Of a stretch of 64,000 nucleotides of DNA, positions 28,078 through 39,137 are shown piece by piece. Both the position numbers and the translations under genes were made by a program. This stretch comes from Allobosea sp. Tri-44. Lineage in GTDB: Bacteria > Pseudomonadota > Alphaproteobacteria > Rhizobiales > Beijerinckiaceae. The notes under the pieces were generated by a model that was not told the origin of the DNA, did no database searches, and saw only the letters and a list, made by a program, of their open reading frames with translations. Within the stretch, counting starts at the first letter, position 1. Each line of letters begins with the position of its first letter. The stretch covers positions 248,001 to 312,000 of the forward strand of contig NZ_NBDP01000042.1 of assembly GCF_004123845.1 (NCBI RefSeq), in the 5' to 3' direction.

Positions 28078-29546
28078 ATGACCCAATCCGGTTTTAGCCT
28101 CGGCCAACTCTTTCCCGGGGCGTTTCCGGAGTCGGGCGAGCGCCGCGTCAACGGCCTCGCCTTCGACAGCCGCAAGGTCTCGGGTGGCGATGCCTTCGTC
28201 GCGCTCGCCGGCGCCAAGGCTGATGGCGCTCGCTTCATCGCCGATGCGGTCCAGCGCGGTGCGGTTGCGATCGTTGCCGGTGGGCCGCGTCCTGCCGACC
28301 TGCCGGCCGAGGTCGCCTATGCGCAGGTCAACGACTCCCGGCTCGCACTGGCGCTGGCTGCGGCCAAGGTGCATCCGGGCCAGCCGGGCACTGTCGTCGC
28401 CGTCACCGGCACAAGCGGGAAATCCTCGGTCGCCGAGTTCACCCGCCAGATATTCATGGCGCTCGGACGCAAGGCAGCGAGCGTCGGCACGATCGGCATC
28501 GTCACCGAAGGCGGGGCCGATTACGGCTCGCTGACCACGCCCGACCCGCTCTCATTGCACGCTTCGCTCGACAGGCTTGCGGGTGAAGGCGTCACGCATC
28601 TGGCCATGGAAGCCTCCTCGCATGGGCTCGACCAGCGCCGGCTCGACGGGGTGAGGCTCTCGGCGGGCGCTTTCCTCAATCTCGGCCGCGACCATCTCGA
28701 TTACCATCCGACCGTCGAGGATTATCTTGCTGCCAAGCTGCGGCTCTGGGAACTGCTGCCGGCCGGCGCGCCGGTGGTGATCAATCGCGACGAGCCTTAT
28801 GCGGACAAGGCCGAGGCGGCGGCGAAAGCTAGCGGCCATCCTGTGATCGGTATCGGCCGGGGCGGCGATCGCCTGAAACTGCTCGATGTCGCCCGCGAGG
28901 GCTTCTTGCAGCGTTTGACGGTCGAAGTCGATGGAATGAGGGTGGAGGTCGTGCTGCCAACGGTGGGCGACTACATGGCCGGCAACGCGCTGGTCGCCGC
29001 CGGGCTGGCGATCGCGACCGGCGAGGACCCGGTAGCCAGTGTTCAGGCCATTGCCGGTCTCAAGGGCGTTCCCGGCCGGCTCGATCGTGTGGCTGAGCAC
29101 AATGGCGGGCTCGTCGTGGTCGACTATGCCCACAAGCCCGACGCGCTTGCCGCCGTGCTGAAAACCTTGCGGCCCTATGCCAGCGGCCGGCTGATCTGCG
29201 TCTTCGGCTGTGGTGGCGACCGCGATCGTGGCAAGCGCCCGCTGATGGGTGGGATCGCCGCCGATGGCGCCGACATCGGGATCGTCACCGACGACAATCC
29301 GCGCAGCGAGGATCCGACGGCGATCCGCGCCGAGATCATGGCTGCCGCGCCCGAGCGCCTGACCGAAATCGGCGATCGTGCCGAAGCGATCGCTGCCGGT
29401 GTCGCCATGCTGCAGCCTGGGGATGTCCTGGTCGTTGCCGGAAAAGGCCATGAAAGCGGCCAGATCGTCGGCGATCGGACCTTGCCGTTTTCGGATCATG
29501 AGGTGGTCCGAGAGGCGATCGCGGTTTTGGCTGGGGGAAGACGGGG

Positions 29547-29550
<4 letters not shown>
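28078..29550 (+). CDS. murE: UDP-MurNAc-L-Ala-D-Glu:meso-diaminopimelate ligase
   Basis: 490 residues. Mur ligase fold: VTGTSGKSSVAEFTRQ (P-loop), MEASSHGLDQRRLDG, and the C-terminal DDNPRSEDP motif, which identifies the meso-diaminopimelate-adding enzyme of Gram-negative bacteria. It adds the third stem residue in the cytoplasm. I start at MTQSGFS since the 26 codons upstream lie in the repeat element. Its stop overlaps murF (ATGA). The P-loop has SGKSS where GNGKTT is common, as in other alphaproteobacterial MurE. Confidence 0.96.
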
Positions 29551-30971
<1,421 letters not shown>

Positions 30972-30988
30972 GTAAGGAATAGAGTTCG

Positions 30989-32071
30989 ATGCTGGTCTGG
31001 CTTGCCGATTTTGCGGGGACGTTCCCGATCCTCAACGTCTTCCGCTACATCACCTTCCGTGCCGGTGGAGCGACCGCGACCGCGCTGCTCTTCGTCTTCT
31101 TCTTCGGGCCGTGGGCGATTTCCTGGCTGCGGCTCAAGCAGGGCAAGGGCCAGCCGATCCGCACCGACGGGCCGGAATCGCATCTGGCCAAGCGCGGCAC
31201 GCCGACCATGGGCGGCCTGATGATCCTGACCGGGCTGTTCGTCGCAACGCTGCTCTGGGGCAATTTGCGCAACCCTTACGTCTGGATCGTGCTCGGCGTG
31301 ACCGCGACCTATGGCGCGATCGGCTTCTATGACGATTTCCTCAAGGTGACGAAGCAGTCGCACAAAGGCTTCTCCAGCAAGGCGCGCCTCGGCCTCGAGA
31401 TCGTCATCGCGCTCGCCGCCTGCACCGCGATCATGCAAGTCAGTCCGCCTTCGATCGCGAGCGGCTTCGCCATGCCGTTCCTCAAGGAGCTGATGATTCC
31501 GCTCGGCATCCTGTTCCCGGTGGTCACCGCCTTCGTCGTGGTCGGTGCCGGCAATTCGGTGAACCTGACCGACGGGCTCGACGGGCTCGCCATCGTGCCG
31601 GTGATGATCGCGGCCGGCACCTTCGGCTTCATCGCCTACCTCGCAGGTAACGCCATCTTCGCCAACTACCTGCAGATCCACCATGTGCCTGGCGTCGGCG
31701 AACTTGCCGTCATCTGCGGCGCGATGATGGGGGCGGGGCTCGGCTTCCTCTGGTTCAACGCGCCGCCGGCCCAGATCTTCATGGGCGACACCGGCTCGCT
31801 CGGCTTGGGCGGCATGCTCGGCACCATCGCGGTCGCGATCAAGCACGAGGTCGTGCTCGCCATCGTCGGCGGCCTGTTCGTGGTCGAGGCGCTCTCGGTT
31901 ATCATCCAGGTCGCGGTGTTCAAGCGCACCGGCAAGCGCGTCTTCCTGATGGCGCCGATCCACCACCATTTCGAGAAGCTGGGCTGGACGGAGCCGCAGG
32001 TGGTGATCCGCTTCTGGATCATCTCGGTGGTGCTGGCGCTGGTCGGCCTCGCCACGCTGAAGCTGCGTTGA
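30989..32071 (+). CDS. mraY: Phospho-MurNAc-pentapeptide translocase (lipid I synthase)
   Basis: 360 residues with about ten transmembrane helices. Signature loops: GTPTMGGLMIL, FYDDFLKVTKQSHKG (catalytic Asp pair), NLTDGLDGLA, FMGDTGSLGLGG and the His-rich PIHHHFEKLGW. It moves phospho-MurNAc-pentapeptide to undecaprenyl phosphate on the inner face of the membrane. Its TGA stop overlaps the ATG of murD. Confidence 0.97.
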   Translation: MLVWLADFAGTFPILNVFRYITFRAGGATATALLFVFFFGPWAISWLRLKQGKGQPIRTDGPESHLAKRGTPTMGGLMILTGLFVATLLWGNLRNPYVWIVLGVTATYGAIGFYDDFLKVTKQSHKGFSSKARLGLEIVIALAACTAIMQVSPPSIASGFAMPFLKELMIPLGILFPVVTAFVVVGAGNSVNLTDGLDGLAIVPVMIAAGTFGFIAYLAGNAIFANYLQIHHVPGVGELAVICGAMMGAGLGFLWFNAPPAQIFMGDTGSLGLGGMLGTIAVAIKHEVVLAIVGGLFVVEALSVIIQVAVFKRTGKRVFLMAPIHHHFEKLGWTEPQVVIRFWIISVVLALVGLATLKLR

Positions 32072-33501
32072 TGACGCCAGTCACCGTCTTTGCGGGCAAG
32101 ACGCTTGCCCTGTTCGGCCTCGGCGGCTCGGGGCTGGCGACGGCGCGCGCGCTCATTGCCGGCGGGGCTAAGGTTGCCTGCTGGGACGATAATCAGGCGA
32201 GCCGTGACAAGGCGACCGCCGAGGGGCTGTCCGTCGTCGATCTCGCCTCTGCCGACTGGTCGGGCTTTGCCGCCTTCGTGCTCTCGCCCGGCGTGCCGCT
32301 GACCCATCCGGCGCCACACTGGACGGTCGAGAAGGCCAGGGCGGCTGACGTTCCGGTGGTTGGCGACATCGAGTTGTTCTTCCTCGAACGGGCGAAGATC
32401 GCGCCGACTGCGCCGGTGATCTGCATCACCGGCACCAATGGCAAGTCGACGACGACGGCGCTGATCGCGCATGTGCTCGAGGCCGCCGGGCGCGATGTGC
32501 AGATGGGCGGCAATATCGGCACCGCCGTACTGGCGCTGGAGCCGCCGGCTCTGGATCGCATCCACGTTGTCGAGTGCTCGACCTTCCAGATCGACCTCGC
32601 TCCTTCGATGAAACCGACGGTCGGCATCCAGATGAATCTGACGCCTGATCATCTCGACCGGCATGGCACCTTCGAGGCCTATGGTGCGATCAAGGAGCGG
32701 CTGGTCGCGGCCTCCGACATCGCGGTGATCGGTGTCGATGACGAGCCGTCGAAGCAGATGGCGCGTCGCCGCGCCGCATCTGGCAAGCCGCTGGTCAAGA
32801 TCAGCGGCGAGCAGCCGCTCGACGAGGGCGTCTTCGCCGGCGTCACCGCCAATGCGGGCCAGCTCGACACGCGGATCGTCGAGGTCAGGGATGGCAAGCC
32901 GAAGGTCGTCGCCAATCTCGCCGGCATCGGCTCCCTGCGCGGCAGCCACAACGCCCAGAATGCGGCCGCTGCCTTCGCTGCCTGCGCGGCGCTCGGTCTA
33001 ACGACCGAGGAAATCGCCGCCGGTTTCAGAAGCTATCCCGGCCTGAAGCATCGGATGGAGGAACTCGGCCGCATCGGCCGTGTCGTCTTCATCAATGATT
33101 CCAAGGCGACGAATGCCGACTCGACCGAGAAGGCGCTGACCTCCTTCCGTGAGATCTTCTGGATCCTCGGCGGCAAAGCCAAGGAGGGCGGGATCGAGTC
33201 GCTCAGGCGCTATTTCCCCAACATCGCCCACGCCTATCTCATCGGCGCGGCGAGCGACCTCTTCGCCGCGACCTTCGACGACGATGGCCGCGTCGCTTAC
33301 GAGCGCAGCGGCACGCTCGACGTCGCGGTCGCCGCCGCGACGAAGGCTGCACTGGCGCAAGAGGGGGCAGGGGAGATTGCCGTGCTGCTCTCGCCGGCCT
33401 GCGCCTCCTACGACCAGTTCCCGAATTTCGAGGTCCGCGGCGATGCCTTCCGGGCGCTGGTCAAGGCGTTGCCGGGGTTTGAGGCAGTCGCAGCCCGCTA
33501 G
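32071..33501 (+). CDS. murD: UDP-MurNAc-L-Ala:D-glutamate ligase
   Basis: 476 residues. GLGGSGLATARALIAGGA forms the N-terminal nucleotide fold; ITGTNGKSTTTALIAHVL is the ATP loop; QMGGNIGTAVLALEPP, NLTPDHLDRHGTFEAYG and FINDSKATNADSTEKAL are typical MurD motifs. It adds D-Glu in the cytoplasm. Start at ATG 32071 overlapping the mraY stop. This gene ends the first uninterrupted stretch of the dcw cluster. Confidence 0.97.
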   Translation: MTPVTVFAGKTLALFGLGGSGLATARALIAGGAKVACWDDNQASRDKATAEGLSVVDLASADWSGFAAFVLSPGVPLTHPAPHWTVEKARAADVPVVGDIELFFLERAKIAPTAPVICITGTNGKSTTTALIAHVLEAAGRDVQMGGNIGTAVLALEPPALDRIHVVECSTFQIDLAPSMKPTVGIQMNLTPDHLDRHGTFEAYGAIKERLVAASDIAVIGVDDEPSKQMARRRAASGKPLVKISGEQPLDEGVFAGVTANAGQLDTRIVEVRDGKPKVVANLAGIGSLRGSHNAQNAAAAFAACAALGLTTEEIAAGFRSYPGLKHRMEELGRIGRVVFINDSKATNADSTEKALTSFREIFWILGGKAKEGGIESLRRYFPNIAHAYLIGAASDLFAATFDDDGRVAYERSGTLDVAVAAATKAALAQEGAGEIAVLLSPACASYDQFPNFEVRGDAFRALVKALPGFEAVAAR

Positions 33502-33510
33502 CGGCCTTTT

Positions 33511-33600
33511 CGTCATTGCGAGGAGCGTAAGCGACGAAGCAATCCAGGGGGAGGTAGAGCTCTGCCGCCCCGGATTGCTTCGCTGCGCTCGCAATGACGG
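33511..33600. repeat. Palindromic GTCATTGCGAGGAGCG repeat after murD
   Basis: CGTCATTGCGAGGAGCG..CGAAGCAATCCAGGG, a 17-base spacer, then CCCGGATTGCTTCGCTGCG..CGCAATGACGG. A complete inverted-repeat element of a type scattered through Rhizobiales genomes. It starts 10 bases after the murD stop and may end that transcript. Confidence 0.8.
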
Positions 33601-33664
33601 TTCAGCCGAGCTGAGCCTCTGTCGAACCGTGATAGGTTGGGTCAACCATCAGAAGGCGCCCACC

Positions 33665-34126
33665 ATGCCCAAGATCGACGTCGCGGCCATGCCGGAGCGC
33701 AAGGGCTCGGGCTATCCAAAGCCCTTCGACGCCCCCTGCGCCGAACGTATCCGCAAGCGGCTAGGCAATGCCGGTGGCTTGAGCGATTTCGGCATCAACC
33801 TGATGCGTTTGCCGCCGGGCGGCTGGTCGAGCCAGCGGCACTGGCATTCGCATGAGGACGAGTTCGTCTATCTGCTCGAAGGCTAACTGATTCTGGTCGA
33901 GGACGAAGGCGAGACCGTGCTGCGCGCTGGCGATTGCGCTGCCTTCGCCAAGAACAGCGGCAATGGCCACCACCTGATCAACCGGTCGAACAAGGTCGCG
34001 GTCTATCTCGAAGTCGGCAGCCGCCATGGGGCTGACCTAACCACCTGTTCCGACATCGACATGATGAGCTCCAATGCCGACGGGCGCTTCGTGCACAAGG
34101 ACGGCACGCCCTATCCCGAGGCTTAA
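33665..34126 (+). pseudogene. Cupin-domain protein interrupted by an in-frame stop
   Basis: A continuous 153-codon reading frame with a single in-frame TAA at 33884-33886. Before the stop: MPKIDVAAMPERKGSGYPKP and the cupin metal motif RHWHSHEDEFVYLLEG; after it: LILVEDEGETVLRAGDCAAF, KNSGNGHHLINRS and the tail DGRFVHKDGTPYPEA. Cupins of this type read EGELILVEDEGE here, so TAA most simply arose from GAA by one G-to-T change. The two halves each lack part of the barrel, so the product is probably inactive unless the stop is read through or is a sequencing error. Confidence 0.8.
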
Positions 34127-34635
34127 GCGGCAGTGCTTTGCGCACGTCGCGCCGGCTCCGACTGGTGCAGGTAGACGGCGAGCGTGTCCCAGGGCGGCAT
34201 GACCTTGAGCTGCCACAGGATGCGGCAGACCTCGCCGCGATGAACCGCCGAGTGCAGGGCGACGTGCAGGAGCATCTCCTGCTTGGTCATACGACCCTTG
34301 TCGCCATCGGTGAAGCTAAAGGCGACCGCTTCGGAGAGCGCCTCCGGCGAGGCCGTCCGAACGTAGCCCTGGTACCAGCGATCAGTCGCAGCGACCGATG
34401 CCCGGAGTTCATCCAGGGGCGGCGTCTCGACCGTGTTGTCCGAGGTGTAGCCATGGTCCACGCCGGTCAGGTGCGCGGCGAAGATCTCGGCCACGACATG
34501 GTAATGGCTGATCAGCCGCAGCGCGGTGTTGCGCTCGGCCGCCTGCGTCGTCCCGTCGAGCAGCGCCAGCTTGTCGAGCAGGTCATTATTCGCCCAGGCT
34601 TGGTAGCCGTACAGGGTTTGCAGCATCTCGCTCAT
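34123..34635 (-). CDS. DinB-family protein
   Basis: 170 residues with the DinB/YfiT four-helix pattern: LYGYQAWANNDLLDKL at the start, LISHYHVVAEIFAAHLTG with the first metal His, and LLHVALHSAVHRGEVCRIL with the HxxxH metal motif. Such proteins are putative metal-dependent transferases using small thiols; the substrate is unknown. Start chosen where DinB homology begins. Divergent from the TetR gene and convergent with the cupin pseudogene, overlapping its end by 4 bases. Confidence 0.88.
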   Translation of the reverse strand: MSEMLQTLYGYQAWANNDLLDKLALLDGTTQAAERNTALRLISHYHVVAEIFAAHLTGVDHGYTSDNTVETPPLDELRASVAATDRWYQGYVRTASPEALSEAVAFSFTDGDKGRMTKQEMLLHVALHSAVHRGEVCRILWQLKVMPPWDTLAVYLHQSEPARRAQSTAA

Positions 34636-34731
34636 GATCGATGGCCCCGCCGATAAAATGTGAGTAATGTCCTCATATTCGGGGGCGGGGCGTCCAATTT
34701 GTCTACTCGCATTGCCAAAGATCGGCTCTCG

Positions 34732-35352
34732 ATGCGCAAGGAGCCGCGCCAGGCCCGGTCGCGGGCGACGGTTGAGGCGGTCGTCGAGGCCGGGGCTCGC
34801 ATTCTGAGCGAGCAGGGCTGGGGCGGCTTCACCACGAATAAGGTCGCCGACACCGCCGGCGTCAGCATCGGCTCGCTCTATCAGTACTTTCCCGATAAGC
34901 TGTCCCTGGTCGACGCGATCCGGCGGCGGCATATCGATGACAGTCTCGCTGCGGTCCGGAGCGCTCTCGCCGAGACACAATCCCTCCTCGCGTTCACCGA
35001 AGCCCTCGTGAGCAACATCATCGAGGCGCACAGCATCCATCCGGGATTGCACCGTGTCCTTCTGGACGAAGCGCCGGGCCTTGAGGCGTATCGGGACCAG
35101 AACAGTCAGATCGAGGCGCAGTACCTCGCCCTCTACACCGAAGCGGCGAGCGCCTATGGAGCGCATGATCGGGGCGTTCCCGCCGCGACCGTCGGCCTCG
35201 TCATTTCCGATGCGATCGATGGCGTGATCCACAATGCGGCGCGTCGCGGCAGGCTGCGCGAGCCCCAGTTGCGGGACGAGCTCGTCAGGATGATCTGCTC
35301 GTATCTCGCGGATCGTGATGAGGTCGTGGTGGACAAGCCGCGGCGACCCTGA
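34732..35352 (+). CDS. TetR-family transcriptional regulator
   Basis: 206 residues from the chosen start (a GTG start at 34660 would add 24 codons but would leave almost no promoter room). The N-terminal helix-turn-helix reads RILSEQGWGGFTTNKVADTAG followed by SIGSLYQYFPDKLSLVDAI, typical TetR; the rest is an all-helical ligand domain. It is divergent from the DinB gene, with a weak inverted repeat TGAG-N7-CTCA at 34661-34675 between them, so it probably controls that gene. Confidence 0.88.
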   Translation: MRKEPRQARSRATVEAVVEAGARILSEQGWGGFTTNKVADTAGVSIGSLYQYFPDKLSLVDAIRRRHIDDSLAAVRSALAETQSLLAFTEALVSNIIEAHSIHPGLHRVLLDEAPGLEAYRDQNSQIEAQYLALYTEAASAYGAHDRGVPAATVGLVISDAIDGVIHNAARRGRLREPQLRDELVRMICSYLADRDEVVVDKPRRP

Positions 35353-35378
35353 GCTGGCACGCGCGATCGTCGGCATCG

Positions 35379-35415
35379 GAATCAATCGGTTAACCATTCA
35401 TTGACAGAGTGATTC
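35379..35415 (+). promoter_or_regulatory. ftsW upstream region: CtrA half-site flanked by GANTC
   Basis: TTAACCAT at 35390-35397 (CtrA half-site form), with GAATC at 35379-35383 and GATTC at 35411-35415, both GANTC sites of the cell-cycle methyltransferase CcrM. The gap before ftsW is 114 bases after the TetR gene, consistent with a separate promoter. Confidence 0.5.
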
Positions 35416-35466
35416 GCCGGAGCGGGCGCCTTCGATCTGCCTGCTCGTCGACGGAGCCTTGGAACG

Positions 35467-36606
35467 ATGGTCTCGCGCGCAGAACCCAGCCTGAGCAGCC
35501 GCTGGTGGTGGTCGATCGACCGCGTCATCCTGACGACGCTTGTGACGCTGATGGTCTCCGGCGTGGTGCTGCTGATGGCGGGCGGGCCGCCTGTCGCCGA
35601 GCGGCTGGGCCTATCGACCTTCCATTTCGTCAACCGCCAGGTGGTCTATCTGCTGGTGGCGCTGGCGATCTTCCTCTCGACCTCGCTGCTGGCGCCGCGC
35701 CAGGTGCGGCGGATCGCGCTGGTCATCTTCCTGTTTTCGCTCGCCGGCGTGATCGGCACGCTCTATTTCGGCGTCGAGGTCAAAGGCGCCAAGCGCTGGC
35801 TGACGCTCGGGCCGCTCGGCTCGATCCAACCCTCCGAATTCCTGAAACCGGCCTTCGTCGTGCTCGCAGCCTGGGCCTTCGCCGAAGGCCATCGCCGGCC
35901 CGAATTGCCGGGCACGATCATAGCCTTCCTGCTGTTGCCGATCACGATCGTGCCCTTGGTGCTGCAGCCGGATTTCGGCCAGACCATCCTGGTCACCCTG
36001 GTCTGGGCCGGGCTGTTCTTCGTCGCCGGCCTGCACTGGTTCTGGGTATTGGGGCTCGGTGGCATCGGCGCCGTCGGCCTGTTCATCGCCTATGAGCTCG
36101 TGCCGCACGTGCGCGCCCGTATCGAGCGCTTCATGGACAAGGGCTCGGGCGACACCTTCCAGGTCGACACCGCGCTGGAGAGCTTCGCCCAGGGCGGCTG
36201 GTTCGGCAAAGGTCCGGGCGAAGGCACGGTGAAGCGGATCCTGCCCGACGCGCACACCGACTTCATCTTCGCGGTCACCGCCGAGGAGTTCGGCATCGTC
36301 GTCTGCATGGTGCTGGTGCTGCTCTTCGCGATCATCGTGCTTCGGGCGCTGTTCGTGGCGCAGCGCGCCGAGGATCCGTTCGTACGCCTTGGTGTCACTG
36401 GCCTCGCCTTGCTCTTCGGCATCCAGGCCGCGATCAACATGATGGTGAACCTGCACATGATGCCGGCCAAGGGCATGACCCTGCCGTTCATCTCCTATGG
36501 CGGCTCCTCGCTGATCTCGCTGGCGCTTGGCACCGGCTTCCTCCTGGCGCTGACCCGCAAGCGGCCGCGCGCCGAGAGCTTCGGCAAGCCGGAGCGCAGT
36601 TCGTGA
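35467..36606 (+). CDS. ftsW: Septal peptidoglycan glycosyltransferase FtsW (SEDS)
   Basis: 379 residues, about ten membrane helices. SEDS motifs: GAKRWLTLGPLGSIQPSEFLKPAFVV, VLQPDFGQTILVT (with the catalytic Asp), AHTDFIFAVTAEEFG and GMTLPFISYGGSSLISLALGTGFLL. It polymerises glycan strands at the septum together with FtsI. Its stop overlaps the murG start (GTGA). Confidence 0.97.
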   Translation: MVSRAEPSLSSRWWWSIDRVILTTLVTLMVSGVVLLMAGGPPVAERLGLSTFHFVNRQVVYLLVALAIFLSTSLLAPRQVRRIALVIFLFSLAGVIGTLYFGVEVKGAKRWLTLGPLGSIQPSEFLKPAFVVLAAWAFAEGHRRPELPGTIIAFLLLPITIVPLVLQPDFGQTILVTLVWAGLFFVAGLHWFWVLGLGGIGAVGLFIAYELVPHVRARIERFMDKGSGDTFQVDTALESFAQGGWFGKGPGEGTVKRILPDAHTDFIFAVTAEEFGIVVCMVLVLLFAIIVLRALFVAQRAEDPFVRLGVTGLALLFGIQAAINMMVNLHMMPAKGMTLPFISYGGSSLISLALGTGFLLALTRKRPRAESFGKPERSS

Positions 36607-37703
36607 GCGCAGAAGCGCAGGCGCCGCTCGTCGTGCTCGCCGCCGGCGGCACGGGCGGGCACCTCTTTCCGGCCGAGGCGCTGAGCCATGCCCTGCACGG
36701 TCATGGCGCCAGGGTGGCGCTGATCACCGATACGCGCGCCGCCGAATACGCCGGCAACTTCCCGGCTGAGTCGATCCATGCGGTGCCGGCGGCGACGCCA
36801 TTTGGCAAATCGCCGATCGCTATGGCGAAGGCGGCGCTGGTGCTTGTGCGCGGAGGGCTCGCGGCGCGCCAGGCGATCAAGCAGCTGAAGCCGGCCATCG
36901 TTGTCGGCTTCGGTGGCTACCCGACGGTGCCCCCGGTCTTCGCCGCGGCGCTGATGGGTGTGCCGACCATGGTGCACGAGCAGAACGCCGTGATCGGCCG
37001 GGCCAATCGTTTCCTCGCCAGCCGGGTCAAGGCGATCGCCACAGGTTTCGCCGAAGTCGGGGGGCTAACGGCGGACCAGGCACAAAAGTGCACGCAGGTC
37101 GGTAATCCTGTGCGGCCCGCGGTGATCGAGGCGGTCTCGCCCTATGCCGAGCCGGACGGACGTATCAATCTCCTCGTCTTCGGCGGCAGCCAGGGCGCGC
37201 GGGTGATGGCCGACATCGTCCCGCCAGCGATGCAGTTGCTCTCGCCCGAGGAACGCAGCCGCCTGTCGATCGTCCAGCAGGCGCGGGCCGAAGACGACGA
37301 GCGGGTGCGGAAGATCTATGCCTCTCTCGGCATCAAGTTCGAGATTGCGCCCTTCTTCAAGGACCTGCCGGCGCGGATGGCGGCGGCGCATCTGGTGATC
37401 GCACGCTCGGGCGCCTCGACCATCGCCGAGCTCACGGTGATCGGCCGGCCGTCGTTGCTCGTGCCGCTGCCGGGCTCGCTCGATCAGGACCAGGCCGCCA
37501 ACGCCGCCGTGCTCGCCAGGGCAGGCGGGGCGATGATGATCCTGCAGAATGATTTCTCGCCGCGGCGCCTCGCCGCCGAACTGTCAGTGCTCCTTGCCGA
37601 GCCGTTGCGCTTGACGGCGATGGCCCAGGCGGCCAAGAGCGCGGGCATACCGGATGCGGCCGACCGCCTGGCGCGGCTCGTGCTGCAGACCGCCCAGAAC
37701 TGA
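36603..37703 (+). CDS. murG: Lipid II synthase (UDP-GlcNAc transferase)
   Basis: 366 residues, starting with GTG inside the ftsW stop overlap. AAGGTGGHLFPAEALSH is the N-terminal glycine loop, VGFGGYPTVPP and MVHEQNAVIGRANRFLA follow, and the C-terminal domain has FGGSQGARVMADIVP and ARSGASTIAELTVIGRPSLLVP, the UDP-GlcNAc site. It adds GlcNAc to lipid I at the inner membrane face. murC begins 21 bases later. Confidence 0.97.
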   Translation: MSAEAQAPLVVLAAGGTGGHLFPAEALSHALHGHGARVALITDTRAAEYAGNFPAESIHAVPAATPFGKSPIAMAKAALVLVRGGLAARQAIKQLKPAIVVGFGGYPTVPPVFAAALMGVPTMVHEQNAVIGRANRFLASRVKAIATGFAEVGGLTADQAQKCTQVGNPVRPAVIEAVSPYAEPDGRINLLVFGGSQGARVMADIVPPAMQLLSPEERSRLSIVQQARAEDDERVRKIYASLGIKFEIAPFFKDLPARMAAAHLVIARSGASTIAELTVIGRPSLLVPLPGSLDQDQAANAAVLARAGGAMMILQNDFSPRRLAAELSVLLAEPLRLTAMAQAAKSAGIPDAADRLARLVLQTAQN

Positions 37704-37724
37704 TCTTTCAGGACGCGATACATC

Positions 37725-39137
37725 ATGAAACTGCCGCCGAAGCTCGGCTCCATCCATTTCGTCGGCATTGGCGGCATCGGCATGTCCGGCATCGCCGAGG
37801 TGCTGCACAATCTCGGCTACAAGGTACAGGGCTCGGATGCCTCCGACGGCGCCAACGTCAAGCGCCTGGCGCAGAAGGGCATCAAGACCTTCGTCGGCCA
37901 CAAGGCCGAGAACATCGGCGATGCCGAGGTGGTCGTGGTCTCGACCGCGATCAAGCGCGACAATCCCGAATTGATGGCGGCGCGCGAGCAGCGCCTGCCG
38001 GTGGTGCGCCGCGCCGAGATGCTGGCCGAACTAATGCGGCTGAAATCTTGCGTCGCCATTGCCGGTACGCATGGCAAGACGACGACGACCTCGCTGGTCG
38101 CGACGCTGCTCGAAAAGGGCGGGCTTGATCCGACCGTGATCAATGGCGGCATCATCAACGCCTATGGCACCAACGCCCGCATGGGCGAGAGCGACTGGAT
38201 GGTGGTTGAGGCCGACGAATCCGACGGGACTTTCCTGAAGCTGCCGGCCGACGTCGCGATCATCACCAATATCGACCCGGAGCATCTCGACCATTTCGGC
38301 TCGTTCGACGCGATCAAGGCGGCCTTCCGTGCGTTCGTCGAGAACCTGCCCTTCTACGGTTTTGCCGTGATGTGCATCGACCATCCGACCGTGCAGGAGC
38401 AGGTCGGGCAGATCGAGGACCGCCGCGTCATCACCTATGGCGAGAACCCGCAGGCCGACTTCCGCCTGCTCGATATCGACCTCTCCGGTGGCCGGTCGAA
38501 GTTCACGCTGCTCATCCGCGACCGCAAGCGTGGCCGCGAGGAGGTGGTGCGCGACCTCATCATGCCGATGCCGGGTCATCACAACGCGCTCAACGCGACC
38601 GCCGCGATCGCCGTCGCCTATGATCTCGGCGTGCCGGTGGAGCAGATCCGCGCCGGGCTCGCCGGCTTCGGCGGGGTGAAGCGCCGCTTCACCAAAACCG
38701 GCGAGTGGAACGGCGCGCTGATCTTCGACGATTACGGCCACCACCCCGTCGAGATCGCCGCCGTGCTCAAGGCGGCGCGCGCCTCGACCAAGGGCAAGGT
38801 CATCGCGGTGATGCAGCCGCATCGCTATAGCCGCCTGTCCAGCCTGTTCGCCGACTTCGCCGCCTGCTTCAACGATGCGGATTCGGTGATCATCGCCGAT
38901 GTCTATGCCGCCGGCGAGCAGCCGATTCCGGGCGTGGACCGCGATTCGCTGGTGGCGGCGATCAAGGCGCGCGGCCATCGCCATACGCTGCCGCTCGAAT
39001 CCCCGGACAAGCTCGCCGGCATGGTCGCCGAGCTGGCCGGCCCGGGCGACTATGTCGTCTGCCTCGGGGCGGGCAACATCACGCAGTGGGCTTATGCGCT
39101 GCCGGGGGAACTGGCGGCGCTGGGGACCTCCCGGTGA
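37725..39137 (+). CDS. murC: UDP-MurNAc:L-alanine ligase
   Basis: 470 residues. IHFVGIGGIGMSGIAEVLHNLGY is the N-terminal nucleotide fold, IAGTHGKTTTTSLVATLLE the ATP loop, EADESDGTFLKLP, TNIDPEHLDHFGS and DDYGHHPVEIAAVLKAAR the family motifs. First stem-peptide ligase. Its stop overlaps the murB start by 4 bases. Confidence 0.97.
   Translation: MKLPPKLGSIHFVGIGGIGMSGIAEVLHNLGYKVQGSDASDGANVKRLAQKGIKTFVGHKAENIGDAEVVVVSTAIKRDNPELMAAREQRLPVVRRAEMLAELMRLKSCVAIAGTHGKTTTTSLVATLLEKGGLDPTVINGGIINAYGTNARMGESDWMVVEADESDGTFLKLPADVAIITNIDPEHLDHFGSFDAIKAAFRAFVENLPFYGFAVMCIDHPTVQEQVGQIEDRRVITYGENPQADFRLLDIDLSGGRSKFTLLIRDRKRGREEVVRDLIMPMPGHHNALNATAAIAVAYDLGVPVEQIRAGLAGFGGVKRRFTKTGEWNGALIFDDYGHHPVEIAAVLKAARASTKGKVIAVMQPHRYSRLSSLFADFAACFNDADSVIIADVYAAGEQPIPGVDRDSLVAAIKARGHRHTLPLESPDKLAGMVAELAGPGDYVVCLGAGNITQWAYALPGELAALGTSR

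Noticed and set aside
33884..33886. Recoding (selenocysteine or pyrrolysine) at the cupin stop
   Set aside because: The codon is TAA, not TGA or TAG, and no insertion element is visible.
34636..35397. N-terminal extension joining the DinB gene to a 424-codon frame
   Set aside because: The first 254 codons overlap the TetR gene on the other strand and lack DinB similarity; the DinB fold starts at 34635.
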